From Sacculina carcini (taxonomy: Eukaryota > Arthropoda > Thecostraca > Sacculinidae), in assembly GCA_916048095.2 (NCBI GenBank), contig OU696578.1:3702906-3766905 (forward strand): a stretch of DNA of 64,000 nucleotides, in the 5' to 3' direction. Within the stretch, counting starts at the first letter, position 1; each line of letters starts with the position of its first letter. This document shows, piece by piece, positions 49,023-59,930 of the stretch. Under the pieces are notes generated by a model. That model had not been told where the DNA came from, made no database searches, and was given only the letters and a program-made list of their open reading frames with translations. Made by a program: the position numbers and the translations under genes.

Positions 49023-49498
49023 TATGGCGGGTTTGGTTGTCACAAGTAAAAAGACACGTGAGTGGTCGGTTGCGACTAAGGCCGTTTCCTGTATTGTCAT
49101 CCTTTTTATACCCTGGGTCACGGCGGAGCTGAATTTTGACCAATCAGCATACAGGTCATTGACTCAGGGCAGTGGAACAAAGAACAACATAACAAAACAT
49201 CATGAAATATATATTACAGCGATAAATTGAATAAACCATAGGAGATTAGAGAGATAATTAAGATCACAAACTGAACCAATATATAAACAATGTACGCCCG
49301 GAAACCCTGCAGCGAAACCTAAATTAATAACAAGAGATTCAAATTCGGCCCCACAAGAATATTAATGTTTTGGGTGGAAACGGAATTATTACTGGAAAAA
49401 CGAGGAAAAGGAAACAAATGAATAATAAACAATTTCGAATAACGCGCAAAGTAAGACCAAAGAAAATATAATAAAATCAAGGCGGCGCAGGCGCTACA
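49023..49498 (-). repeat. 3' LTR of the gypsy element, 476 bp
   Basis: On the minus strand it begins TGTAGCGCC and ends CCGCCATA, so it ends in TA rather than CA. It differs from the 5' LTR by a few substitutions and a 6-base length difference near 49400. Confidence 0.92.
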
Positions 49499-50903
49499 AC
49501 ACTCCCCCGCCAGATGCGGAGCATGTAGCTGAGAAAGTCCCTGCGAACATCACGAGATCATCCTAAGATTTCTAAAAAAATCTGACTCTACATCTCAAAC
49601 AAAAGAAAACACAGATTAGGCGACAATAATAGCGCGTTATGACGAACACCAATACAGGAGCAGGAAGTTACGGATAACTATAATGACTGGAGGTGTATGG
49701 AGCAGCAAATGAAGCGTGTTACAGTATCGCAAGGGAAGGACGCAAACACGTTCCAAACACAGGAATCACATCAACACGCCGGGCACATGAAATTAAACAG
49801 TGGCAACACACTTTCACACACATTCACACTCGCAGAGCATTCATACACCTCAAGCATACAGTAGAACTCACATACGCATCATTCATACAAAAACTCAATC
49901 AGACAAGGTGCATCATTAATCCATTCAACACATTCAAAAGCATGAGACACTCACAACAAACGACGACAAATGGCGCGAAAGTACGCCCGAACATCCGGAA
50001 AGACATTCGCATCAATAAACTCAAGTAATAAACATACGTGGGTTCACACAAAAAAGTTTCTCACATATCACACGACCAGGACATAATTACAATGATAACA
50101 GCGGAAAAAGGACAAAATGTGAGATCACAAGTAGAATACAATATCACAGTGCGCCACCACGAGCGGAGTGAGCCGGTGAGGACGCACACGTCGGTCCACA
50201 GGAAAATTGACTGATCCTGCAGTACAAATATAATCTGAAAATAACTAAACAAAGTCACAAACAGATCAGTACGCATATTACACAGTCACACAATATCAGA
50301 CATACACACAGGGACACGTGCACACACAAATAGCACGCAGGCACTCACCAATCAAATTCAAGCATACAAAAAATCAATCATACGTAGATATGCAATCATA
50401 TCACAACAAGCACACAACACACACAACACACACACACATCCACACATCAAGGAATGCACCCATAAAAATCATTCATTCAGCAATCATTCAAAAATTGGCC
50501 CATGTACCGCACAAAAAGTCCAACACAAGCCTGGAATCATGGAAACAAGGACAATATGGAAACACACACATATATGAGATGTATACATAGGACACTGATC
50601 ACTCAAATGAAAAGGAACGGGAGCGCCCAAGGAAAGCAAGGGCGCTAAACGTCTTGAGACGTCTAAACCCCACAATTAAATACATGATAACAGTAAGAAA
50701 AACACACAATAAAATATGTCAGCTGACACACTAGTTGCCAGCTAGAAATAGAAAAAATATGGTTGTTGTTTAAAAGTGACGGCGCGGCCCACTCTGGTAC
50801 GAACAGCTCTTGGCGCCGAGGTGCGCGGAGCGGGCACCGGTGCGGGTCGAGACTGGGATGGTGCTCGCCTGGCGACCGGCACTGGCGAACGTGGAACAGG
50901 TGC
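49499..50903 (-). other. Gypsy 3' non-coding region with polypurine tract
   Basis: The purine-rich CTGGCGGGGGAGTGT on the minus strand abuts the 3' LTR and would prime plus-strand DNA synthesis. The rest is AC-rich without a convincing frame. Confidence 0.7.
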
Positions 50904-52019
50904 TCACGACAGCGACTGCGGACTCTTGACGAACGCCGGCTTTAGACGGTCAATAGAGATTGTTTCGGTAGTGCCGGTAGGTAACTCGATTCGGAACACC
51001 TTCGGCGTTCTGGATATGACACGAAAAGGACCGCGATACGGTGCCTCCAGTGGTTGGCGGACTCGGTCCACGCGCACCCACACCTTATCGCAAGTCATCA
51101 ATCGCGGCGGCACGTAGGTCGACGGTGTACAATGAGCCGTGCCGGCCGACATGCTGTGGAAGTCTACTTCCTGCATCCTTCGGGTCAAATCCAAGACGAA
51201 CTCGTGCTGCGCCTTGATCGAGACGGAATCGCCCGTCGGAACTCGTGGATACAGCAGGTAGCCCCCGGTGACGGCTGTAAACGGAGAGATGCCGGATTCG
51301 GTGGGCAGCAGTCGGACGCCCAGCATCACTACAGGCAGCGCCGAGAGCCAGCACTGACGACGGGCCATGATGGCACTCTTGATCACGCGATGAAGCCGTT
51401 CCAGGAGTCCGTTAGATTGAGGGTGATATGCAGTAGTTCTCACTCGGTGGAATCCCACTAGCTGTGACAGCTCGCGAAGCAATTCCGATTCGAACTGGCT
51501 CCCGCGGTCGGTAACCACACGCAGTGGGACTCCGAACCGCGACACCCAGTGAGTGAAAAAAGCTTCAGCGACGGACGCGGCGGTGATATCAGTCAACGGG
51601 ACCGCTTCTGGCCAGCGACTCGCGCGGTCAATGCACGTTAGAATATATCTGTATGGTGTGGCAAATGGGTGGTTGCGTGAGGTGGCCGGCGGTTATGGTC
51701 CCACGATGTCCAGGTGGACGCATTCAAAGCACGCACTCGATACCGTGAAGTCGGCCAGCGGCGACTTGGTGTGACGTGTTATTTTTGCCTGTTGACATGC
51801 GGCACAGTTGCGCACCCATGTTTTGATATCCGCCTCAATATTCGGCCAGACGTAGCGAGACTTGAGCATTTTTACACTGGCCGCTGTGCCTGGATGGCAC
51901 AGACCGTGCATTTGCTCAAAGTCTGGTAGTCGACACTTTTTGGGCAAAAACGGCCTGGGGTGCGGTGTTGCCGTGTCGCACATAATAGGTTTGTCTCCAG
52001 ACATATTGAATGGTGTCAA
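50904..52019 (-). pseudogene. pol: Gypsy integrase domain, one internal stop
   Basis: Integrase inserts the cDNA into the genome. The zinc-binding part reads HGLCHPGTAASVKMLKSRY followed by CAACQ (an HHCC finger). The catalytic core has Asp in HLDIVGP, Asp in VVTDRGSQFE and Glu in NGLLERLHR, so the D,D,E triad is present. A TAA at 51693-51695 directly after HLDIVGP interrupts the frame, which otherwise continues in phase to 50904. The C-terminal part (VWVRVDRVRQPLEAPYRGPF) is the usual gypsy integrase tail domain. Confidence 0.9.
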
Positions 52020-52082
52020 TGAGGTGGCAGCAGCCTTCGTCTTTGGGTCTTCAGCTTGTACTCGAGCTATACCTGGCAGGTC

Positions 52083-52376
52083 TTAAACATCTGCCTGGAC
52101 GGCGTAACCGCTGCGCGAGAGACAGTCGGCCACCATGCTGTCGGCACCCTTGATGTGCTGCACATCCGACACATACTCGGTGATGTACGACCAGTGTCTC
52201 TGCTGACGATCCGATTTGGCCACCTTCGGGCTAGTGAAAGCCGACACTAGTGGCTTGTGGTCCGTCAACAGAGTCACCGATCGACCCTCCCAGCAGTGCC
52301 GTAAGTGCACGACCGCGTAATACGCCGCCAGCAGCTCACGGTCGTAGACTGAGTATTTCTGTTGTGCAGCGGACAA
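52083..52376 (-). pseudogene. pol: Gypsy RNase H segment
   Basis: Residues KYSVYDRELLAAYYAV and LLTDHKPLVSAF are the conserved RNase H motifs with the catalytic Glu and Asp of this group. It is in the same frame as the RT upstream, from which it is separated by TAG at 52380-52382. A TAA at 52083-52085 closes it before integrase. Both stops are single-codon interruptions of what was one Pol frame. Confidence 0.88.
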
Positions 52377-52379
52377 CTT

Positions 52380-53651
52380 CTATGAAAAAAAAGATAATGG
52401 CTGTGGTGCGCCGTCCACCATCTGGTGAAGAGCGGCACCCGCTGCCGTCGAAGAGCAGTCCGATACTAATTGGAGATGTGCACAGTCCAGCTGCGGATGA
52501 GGCAGTGTGCAGGCGTTCTGCAGCGCCTGTTTAACGTCATTGAAGGCGACCTGCTCTCTCTCGCTGAGATCCAGCTTCTTGGCATTTGGCTCGAGTCTGG
52601 TCCGCTCCGACAACGGATGAACAATGTTGGCGAAGCCGGGGATCATCCTCCGGTAGAACCCGACCATGCCGAGAAAGCGTCGGAGAGATGCAGAGTCGCT
52701 CGGCTGCGGAAAGTCCGAGATGGTGGCGACCTTGTCGGTTGGTGGACGAACGCCGGCAGAAGTGATACGATGTCCAAGAAAGTCCAGGCTGTTTTGCATG
52801 AAGGAGCACTTGCCAAGAGACAAGCGCAGACCGAACTTCTCGAACACTTCAAACACGGCAGCCAGGTCGCGGGCGTGCTGCTCTGCATCAGCGGAAAACA
52901 CGAGCACGTCGTCGAGGTACACGAAGGTACACTTCAAGTCGGCGAGAACGGTGTTCATGGGGCGCTGGAAAGTGGCGCCGGCGTTCCGCAGGCCCAATGG
53001 CATGAACAGGTACTCGAATAGGCCGAAGGGCGTAACAACCGCCGTTTTAGCGATGTCTACATCACTCATCGGCACCTGGTGATACGCCTGGAGCAGGTCT
53101 AATTTTGAGAACACCTTCATGCCGTCCAGATGCGCCGACAGATCCTGGATGTGAGGTATCGGGAATCGGTCGGGCACTGTCTTGACGTTCAGCGCTCGGT
53201 AGTCACCCGTGATGCGCCACTCGCCTGATGTCTTCTTGGCGACCATTTGGAGCGGAGAAGCCCACGGCGAGTTGGAGCGACGGACGACGCCAGCCTGCAT
53301 GAGGTCATCAAAGACGGCCTTCGCGGCTTTTTCCTTTTCAGGCGTGAGGCGACGAGGACGGGCGAACACTGGCGCGGCACTGCCGGTGTCTATGGTGTGA
53401 CGTACAGGCATCAAGACGTCGCGTGGAGACCGGGGCGCCAGTAGAGCTGGATGTGAGGCCAGGAGTTGACGAACAACGGCTGGAAGATGGCTGAGATCAT
53501 TGACCACCAGCCCAACAGGAAGCTTACCGCTGGCTTTGGCTGTCACCCGCAGCGACGTGGTGGTGTCACGAATACAGCCCTGATGGAAGTGCACGACCAG
53601 CCTGAAATGACTCAGGAAATCATGACCGAGCAGCGGCACCACAGCGTCCAC
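52380..53651 (-). pseudogene. pol: Gypsy reverse transcriptase
   Basis: The RT copies the element RNA into DNA. All seven palm/finger blocks are recognisable: RRSNSPWASPLQMVAKK, WRITGDYRALN, VFSKLDLLQAYHQ (first catalytic Asp), FGLFEYLFMPLGLRNAGATF, TFVYLDDVLVFS (YLDD catalytic pair), FLGHRITSAGV, and FLGMVGFYRRMIPGFA. It starts with the end of the protease (PLLGHDFL), joined here in a different phase from the preceding protease frame, so a one-base indel lies near 53640. It ends at TAG 52380-52382. Confidence 0.92.
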
Positions 53652-54025
53652 GAGAAAGTGCGCCGAAGTTTGTGCAGTACGACGTTCAGCCGGACTTCGC
53701 CATGTACTGACATGGGTTGACCGGTGGCAGTCGAGAGTCGCACAGAAGTTGGCTGCAGTAAAGAAGACGATACCGCCTTGTACGGGATGATAGACATTCC
53801 GGCGCCAGTGTCAACAACGAAGTTGAGCCAGTTGGTGCCTACACGAGCTGCGACTGTGAGAAGCGGCAGACCATTCGGTGCAGCAACCATGGCCTGCCGG
53901 CTTAGTTTTCCGGCGGCGATTGCGACGGCGATGGCGCTCGCGAACGTGCAGCCGGTGCCGGTGACGACGATCTGGAAGACGGCTGCATCCGCAAGTTTGG
54001 AGATTTTCTGGGCCACTGACACCAT
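53612..54025 (-). pseudogene. pol: Gypsy aspartic protease
   Basis: The active-site motif NFVVDTGAGMSIIP (DTG type) is followed by the flap-like region LSTATGQPMSVHGEVRLNV. The frame overlaps Gag by 124 bases in another phase. That could reflect a programmed frameshift or a mutation; I cannot decide which. Its own end is shifted relative to RT by the indel near 53640. Confidence 0.85.
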
Positions 54026-54717
54026 GGCTTACACGTGCGGGCATGTACACCATAAAATATGTGAGCGCGGCATACCTGTGGCCTCTGTCCCTGGTGAAAA
54101 GGCTGCAGTGTCGGCGGAGTTGTTCCCGGCACATTGTTAAAACTGCGTGTATCCGTCCGTTGTTTCGGTGAAGGAACGGCCGGCACGGACAGACATGGAA
54201 CATTGCTGGCGATGGGCAGCAGCTCATCAGCAAGTTTAGCTGCCTGGGAAAGAGACAGATCTTTCAGCGCCGCCACGACGGTACCGACGGTCCCCGGCAG
54301 AGATTTGATGAACTTTTGTCTCACCAGTTCGTCCGACGCGCCAGCCCGGGTTGCGATCGCTTGCAGCTCACTCAGTACGTCGGATGGGCGGCCGGCCAGA
54401 GGCTGCTGCGACAGTAGTTCCTCAAAGAGCTCGAGCTTATTCTTTTCAAAGAGTCGGACCACTTCCTCTTTAAGAGTTGTGTAGGTCTTTTGCTGCATGC
54501 AGGATAGCGATATCCGCCGGACGACATTCGGTGGGAGCGATGAAATAACAATATAGAATTGGGTAACCTCGGAGGTAATCCGCTGGAGATGAAATTGTGC
54601 CTCCATAATGACGAACCATCCGTCAACCGCGCCTTCCATGAAGCCTGGTGCCTTGACGGAAACACGGTTAACATCCGATTTGTCTGGAGGGCTTACCGGG
54701 ACTTTGTTCTCGCTCAT
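53902..54717 (-). pseudogene. gag: Gypsy (CsRn1-type) Gag
   Basis: Gag forms the particle that packages the element RNA. I place the start at MSENKVPVSPP (54715-54717) rather than at the upstream Met of the longer frame, because the following residues fit Gag starts of this group. The body carries the capsid pattern FMEGAVDGWFVIMEAQFHL and IATRAGASDELVRQKFIKSL. The C terminus has VCRAHIFYGVHARTCKPWC, the CHCC-like zinc motif (C-x3-H-x9-C-x3-C here) known from CsRn1 elements in place of a standard CCHC knuckle. The end overlaps the protease frame. Confidence 0.85.
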
Positions 54718-54930
54718 AATGACGGAACAGGTGAATGAAAAAACAAAAGGATATAACAAATGACAAACGGAAGTGACGTAAGACGGAAGAGAACGACGGA
54801 GAAGGAAAGATTGTCACCACAGGCAATGAAAAAATATACCGAGGATCAAATGAAAATCTAATGATGAAAAAACGGCTACGGAACAGACTAGGAGATGGCA
54901 GAACAACGGAAAAATGAAAAGGACTCACGT

Positions 54931-54948
54931 GGAACGTCGGGGTCACCA
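54931..54948 (-). promoter_or_regulatory. tRNA-Trp-type primer-binding site
   Basis: TGGTGACCCCGACGTTCC on the minus strand begins one base after the 5' LTR. The first 15 bases match the complement of animal tRNA-Trp 3' ends as I know them. Confidence 0.85.
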
Positions 54949-54949
54949 C

Positions 54950-55419
54950 TATGGCGGGTTTGGTTGTCACAAGTAAAAAGACACGTGAGTGGTCGGTTGC
55001 GACTAAGGCCGTTTCCTGTATTGTCATCCTTTTTATACCCTGGGTCACGGCGGAGCTGAATTTTGACCAATCAGCATACAGGTCATGGACCCAGGGCAGT
55101 GGAACAAAGAACAACATAACAAAACATCATGAAATAAATAATACAGCGATAAATTGAATAAACCATAGGATATTAGAGAGATAATTAAGATCACAAACTG
55201 AACCAATATATAAACAATGTACGCCCGGAAACCCTGTAGCGAAAACTAAATTAATAACAAGAGATTCAAATTCGGCCCCACAAGAATATTAATGTTTTGG
55301 GTGGAAACGGAATTAATACTGGAAGGAAAAGGAAACAAATGAATAATAAACAATTTCGAATAACGCGCAAAGTAAGACCAAAGAAAATCTAATAAAATCA
55401 AGGCGGCACAGGCGCTACA
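54950..55419 (-). repeat. 5' LTR of the gypsy element, 470 bp
   Basis: It begins TGTAGCGCC and ends CCGCCATA on the minus strand. A TATA box TATAAAAAGG lies at 55028-55037 (minus), about 80 bases before the LTR end, giving a short R-U5. Confidence 0.92.
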
Positions 55420-57219
55420 GGGTACATTTAGTACGGTTGAAGCGCCATCTGGAGTCTTGTTCGTTCGAGCAACATTTCACATGGTTGTTGGGCAATAGAA
55501 GTATGGTGGGACACCAGTGATATTTACTATACCTTTTACAATTGCATATGTCCCAACTGAAATCAAAATTGCTATCAAAATCAAAATCCCAGCTAGAACC
55601 ACAATGTATGTTTTTGTTTTTTCATTTAATATCAAACCTAATTGTTATCAGTACATTTGATTGTATCTCACATTATCACATTTGATTGTATCTCACATGA
55701 ACAATTTAGCATTTGTCGTAAAACACAGCTATTTACTACTTACTATGTACTATTAAATTATGTGAATAGATGTACTACAATTTCAATGCAGATAAGTATC
55801 GTGTTTGCTTACTTTAATGAGGAACTTTATCAGCCAATATATCAATGTCAGCGTATGGGGCCACTGTTCTCGGAGAGCACTCGCGAGCAAATCGTACACA
55901 CACACAGACACCTACAGAAACATCACACTTTCAGAGACTACATATTAATGTATTTGTATAGCGCTCACACAGAAACAAGCGCGAAAGAGACAACAATGAG
56001 AAACAGCATTACACAATATCAAGATGTGAGAAAAGAGGTAGAAAATTCACAGAAAAAAAAATATAATAATGGAATACGGAGGAGACGGAGACGGAATGGA
56101 GACGGTACATTTCGTCTTATGGCAAGTGTTCAGGCAATGTCTCCTAGACTACTCTATATACCATTTACAAGTAAATTTGGCAAAAGTGAAAATCAATTTG
56201 GTAATTCTTATAGCTTGAGGTGGAAGTCGCATTCATAATTCATAATCATATTGTGTATTAGTGTTTTAGTAACAAATTTATTACTCATGCAAATGATATC
56301 AATTAATGCTTTCTTATGTTAAAGAATATATATAATCTAAGAAGCTGCCATGGAGGGATTTATTTTTGAGGAAGTCCATCAAAATGATATGTCAAGTGAT
56401 TGGGCTTAGCTCCGATTCAAGGTTAATATTTAAATAAACTATATAGAATTAATTTGTTTTATTTATGTATTTCAATTAACTTATGTAAGCTCAGGTAGCT
56501 GGCAGGGGAAATTCGTTTTCAGTAACAGACCTTCCACCGCAAGCCCAATATGCAGTGTGTGGTTGAATTCAACAAAAACAAATATATGCACAATAAACAC
56601 ATGAATACGACGACGCTACGTGACGACACAACACAACTCCACGAACACGGTTCTCGCTGGCCAACTGCCCCGAAACATGAAACACTTCAGCGTTCGACCG
56701 TTGTGTGCATCACTCATTCAAACGCAGCCAAATGGCGTGAAGCCTCTGCATGAAATGCAGCACACACCATGGTATCCTCCCATTAAGACACCCAAACATA
56801 TCCTATCCTCCCAAATATTACGCATGAAAACGACACTGAAACCACAATATTTATCCTGTCATCGGCAAGGATTTTTTATGCATCTCCCAAGTGTAAATGT
56901 TAACATTTTCACGGCTTGCCTTAATTTGATATTAAATGAAATTTGATATGCAATTCAACATGATTTAATTATCTGCAATGATGCCGTCCAGGTCTTCATA
57001 CAGGCGCAGCGAGATATGATGGAATCCATGTATGGAGAAAATGCCGTTTGAATTGAGTGGCCGGAGCAGCGTGATTGGCGGAATGTTTAGAAATATTACA
57101 TGTGTAAAGCCATGCTCTACGTCACAGCCGAATTTGTTCATCAATTACCAAGTTGTTTTACCAATTTACATTAAACTAACATTCATTCATGGGCTCATAG
57201 ATTATCAGAACAGCAGCAA

Positions 57220-57305
57220 ATCAACAACAACAACAACAACAACATGATTCAACAACAACAACAACAACAACATGATTCAACAACAACAACAACATGATTC
57301 TTGAC
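57220..57305. repeat. (CAA)n / CATGATT minisatellite
   Basis: CAACAACAAC blocks are separated by three ATGATTC motifs. The equivalent place in other copies has a single block, so it expanded here. Confidence 0.95.
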
Positions 57306-57471
57306 AACAGAATAAAGATTGCAACAACATATAGACAACAACGGTGTAACGGTTGAGACAGACGCATTATATTTCCACATTTGCAACAATATAAATATAT
57401 AAAATGCAAGAGCAGACATCAAATTATCTCATCTAGGTATTCCCCTCTGGACGCTGCACCATAATATACTT

Positions 57472-57780
57472 CTACGCTGGAGGTGAATGGCATGAGGTTC
57501 TGCGTAGTAAATTTCTCCATGACTGAGCCGCATGTTCCAAAGTCCTGGTTCGCATCTCAACCAAGGTTGTGCCAGCTAGTCCTCTCCTCGCAGCCGATAT
57601 TTCTGGAATGACTCTGCGGAGTTCTTCTTTGACAGATGATTTGAAGAAGCTCCACAGAAGTTCAATCGGGTTGAGTATGTATGAATACGGTGCCAGCCTC
57701 AGCAGCCTGACATCTTCATCTGGCTGAATCACTGACTCAACGGAGCGATGTGCCGGTGCGTTGTCAAATAGTAGAAAGTA
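57472..57780 (-). pseudogene. Tc1-type transposase C-terminal part, catalytic D and E kept
   Basis: The minus strand reads LLFDNAPAHRSVESVIQPDE, continues in frame through RLAPYSYILNPIELLWSFFK and ends at 57472. Both the second Asp (FDNAPAH) and the Glu (NPIE) are present, with 33 residues between them by my count. That differs from the 34 of classical Tc1 and from IS630-like spacings. The N-terminal domain and first Asp are absent from this copy. It is about 100 codons and belongs to the same gene as the dead copy at 47043-47873. Confidence 0.85.
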
Positions 57781-57938
57781 GGCTTGAAAACACCGCCGGC
57801 TATATTAAACGTAAAAACCAATAACATACATTGTGGTCCTGGCTGGGAGAATTTTGATTTCAGTTGGGACAAATGAGATTGAAAGTCACTACTGAACTAG
57901 CGTAATACTAACTCAAAGCTAGAAGCCTGATAACAAAA

Positions 57939-58293
57939 TGTGGTGTGATTGTGAGCGAGAGAGAGAGTGTGTGAGCGCGTTGGAGTGTCTGTGTGTGTGA
58001 TTCGCGTTTGCGTTCGTGTTTGCTTTGTTTGGTGATGTGTTTGTATGTATGCGTTTCATGAAGTGTGCATGCCCCTCGGCGGCGAGCGATTGACCGGCTC
58101 GCCGCTGATTGGTTGTGGCGGTGTGCGTGAGGACTGTGCGTGTGTGTATGTGTGTGTGCTCCCGTGTGTCACGGTGTGAGCTTGGAGTCCTCTATGAGCT
58201 GCGGTTGTGGCGTGACGTCTTGTACGCGCGCGTGGGGCAGTGATGCCCGCGCGCGCCTGTCTGTAATATAATTGAGATTTTTTGTTTGTTACA
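57939..58293. mobile_element. Solo LTR, 355 bp, 5-bp target duplication
   Basis: Copy I reads GATAACAAAAACTAACTAAA without interruption at about 25491-25510. Here CAAAA is duplicated (57934-57938 and 58294-58298) around a segment starting TGTGGTG and ending GTTACA. It is GT-rich with a GATTGG motif and a GC-rich hairpin near 58230-58255. It is unlike the 421-bp solo LTR. Confidence 0.88.
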
Positions 58294-58298
58294 CAAAA

Positions 58299-59070
58299 AC
58301 TAACTAAATCTGTTTCATGTTTCGGAACTGGCTCCACGTAAGCGGAGCCAAATTAATTTAGACTCATTCGAGTGCCACTCTCCACGAAAATCTTTAGTAA
58401 AAGGCGAAAGATGTGTTCGCTCTGAAGAGAGGCCAGAGATACTCATCAACCGGCTACGGCGCAAACCCAACCATAAACGCAAGATAATATTGATAGTGAT
58501 ATTGTGTTGGGATAAATGGACCTATCATCACGTTTCTGTCACTGCAGAAAGTGGAACATTCATGTCGTACGGAAAACACAAGTATAGCAATAATAAAACT
58601 TGTGTCCGAAATGCATGACTCGCACGGGAATCGTGGAAATGTGTGTATCACCGCTATAAATGTTTGACAAAGATTGCCCTGTCCTCTGGTGGCAACAAGA
58701 TACATTAGCCACAAGTACTCGATTCTTGTCTATAGTCCTATTCCGTCTCATACAACAGGGATTCTTAGCCTTTTGATGATCCCATACCCCCAATGGATTG
58801 CCGAATATGGTTCATTCCCCCTTTATTTGACTGTTCAAATATTTTTCACCAATCCGATTATTTTCCAGTATGTTTTATAAATCCACGAGTATTTTAATTT
58901 TCTTGAATTTATTATACTTTAGATACGGATTACTAGTGAAACTTTACCATTGATAATTTCAATATTTATAAGCCATTAATCATTTATGCCAGTGCCCAGA
59001 AATCGAGCCCCATACCCCGAAGTGGTATGAAAACCCCTGTCATAAGTGTCAAGTTCAAAATTAATCTTTG
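58299..59070. repeat. Composite repeat, copy III, right part
   Basis: It matches 25512-25970 and 26691-27055. It ends at CTTTGCCATT, the insertion point of the LINE, and resumes at about 63747. Confidence 0.85.
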
Positions 59071-59096
59071 CCATTTTTTTTATTATTATTATTAAT

Positions 59097-59930
59097 TACA
59101 GGCAAATCCAGTAGCATGGGAAGAGTGCAAGCACTATTACCACCCTAAGGTGGCCCCATGTACCGGAAGCGCCCAAAAGATTCAGAGAGAAAGAGAGTTC
59201 GAAGAGAAAAAAGTCTAGAAAGAGAGTTGGAAAGAAAATAATAAATAAATAACAATAAATAATAAACCATCATCCGATAACAATCCATAATGTCACTCCG
59301 CCCACGTTCCTCAATAAATAATAACAATCAACAATAAATATGTGATTCATTAAAAAACAGCCATCAATAAATAAATAAGAATAAATATTAATAAATAAGT
59401 AATAAATAACAATCAAGAACAATACATATGATTCAAAAAAGAAACATCCAACAATAAATATAAATATGATTCAATAAGTAACAACAAAACAAATAAATAT
59501 GATTCAATAAACAATAACCAATAATAACCATAAACAATAACCAATTCAACACCAATAAATATGACTCAATAAACAACAACAACAATAAATATGATTCAAT
59601 AAACAGCAACAACAATAAATATGATTCAATAAACAACAACAACAATAAATATGATTCAATAAACAGCAACAACAATAAATATGATTCAATAAACAACAAC
59701 AACAATAAATATGACTCACTAAACAGCAACAACAATAAATATGATTCAATAAACAACAACAGCCAACACTGAGTAAAAGTATAATTTAATAAATAACAAC
59801 AACCAATAATAAATAGTAATAAATAGAGAGTAAAATAGGAATAAATATAAATAAATAGAAAATATATAACAATAAGCATGAATAAATAACAATAAATATG
59901 AATAAATATACAATTAATAAGACTCAACAG
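59097..59930 (-). repeat. LINE 3' UTR with 30-bp minisatellite
   Basis: About seven copies of a unit containing AATAAATATGATTCAATAAA plus CAACAACAAC lie at 59550-59765, flanked by more degenerate AATAAATA-rich sequence. Frames through it are artefacts of the multiple-of-three unit. Confidence 0.92.

Larger units (their letters stand above)
49023..55419 (-). mobile_element. Ty3/gypsy retrotransposon (CsRn1-like), 6397 bp, degraded
   Basis: The element lies on the minus strand with LTRs at 54950-55419 (5') and 49023-49498 (3'). The 5' LTR is followed by the primer site TGGTGACCCCGACGTTCC (54931-54948), whose first 15 bases match the complement of tRNA-Trp. Tryptophan-tRNA priming and a Cys-His-Cys Gag motif are known marks of the CsRn1 group. 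A polypurine tract GGCGGGGGAGTGT precedes the 3' LTR (49499-49511). The empty site is GCAGGGCTACATTTAG (33178 and 19620 regions). Flanks here are GGGCT and GGG-T, a 5-bp duplication with one base lost. Order on the minus strand is Gag, protease, RT, RNase H, integrase. Coding is broken by three in-frame stops and one frameshift in Pol. About 1.4 kb between integrase and the 3' LTR (49499-50903) is non-coding and AC-rich. Confidence 0.93.
55514..57894. mobile_element. Inverted-repeat DNA transposon, copy III, about 2.4 kb
   Basis: The terminal regions are inverse of each other: TGTCCCAACTGAAATCAAAA near 55550 and its complement at about 57851-57871, with weaker similarity outwards to a CAGT...ACTG pair (55514 and 57894). 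TCCCAGC-AG-ACCACAATGTATG lies further inside both ends. This is the most compact of three copies. The minus strand carries a transposase C-terminal fragment (57472-57780). The exact termini and any TA duplication are not proven. Confidence 0.65.

Noticed and set aside
50763..54484. Many plus-strand frames opposite the gypsy Pol and Gag
   Set aside because: They are shadows of the minus-strand coding region in GC-richer DNA, without recognisable domains.
59433..59927. 164-codon frame with Ser-Tyr-Leu repeats
   Set aside because: It is a translation of the 30-bp minisatellite in the LINE 3' UTR.
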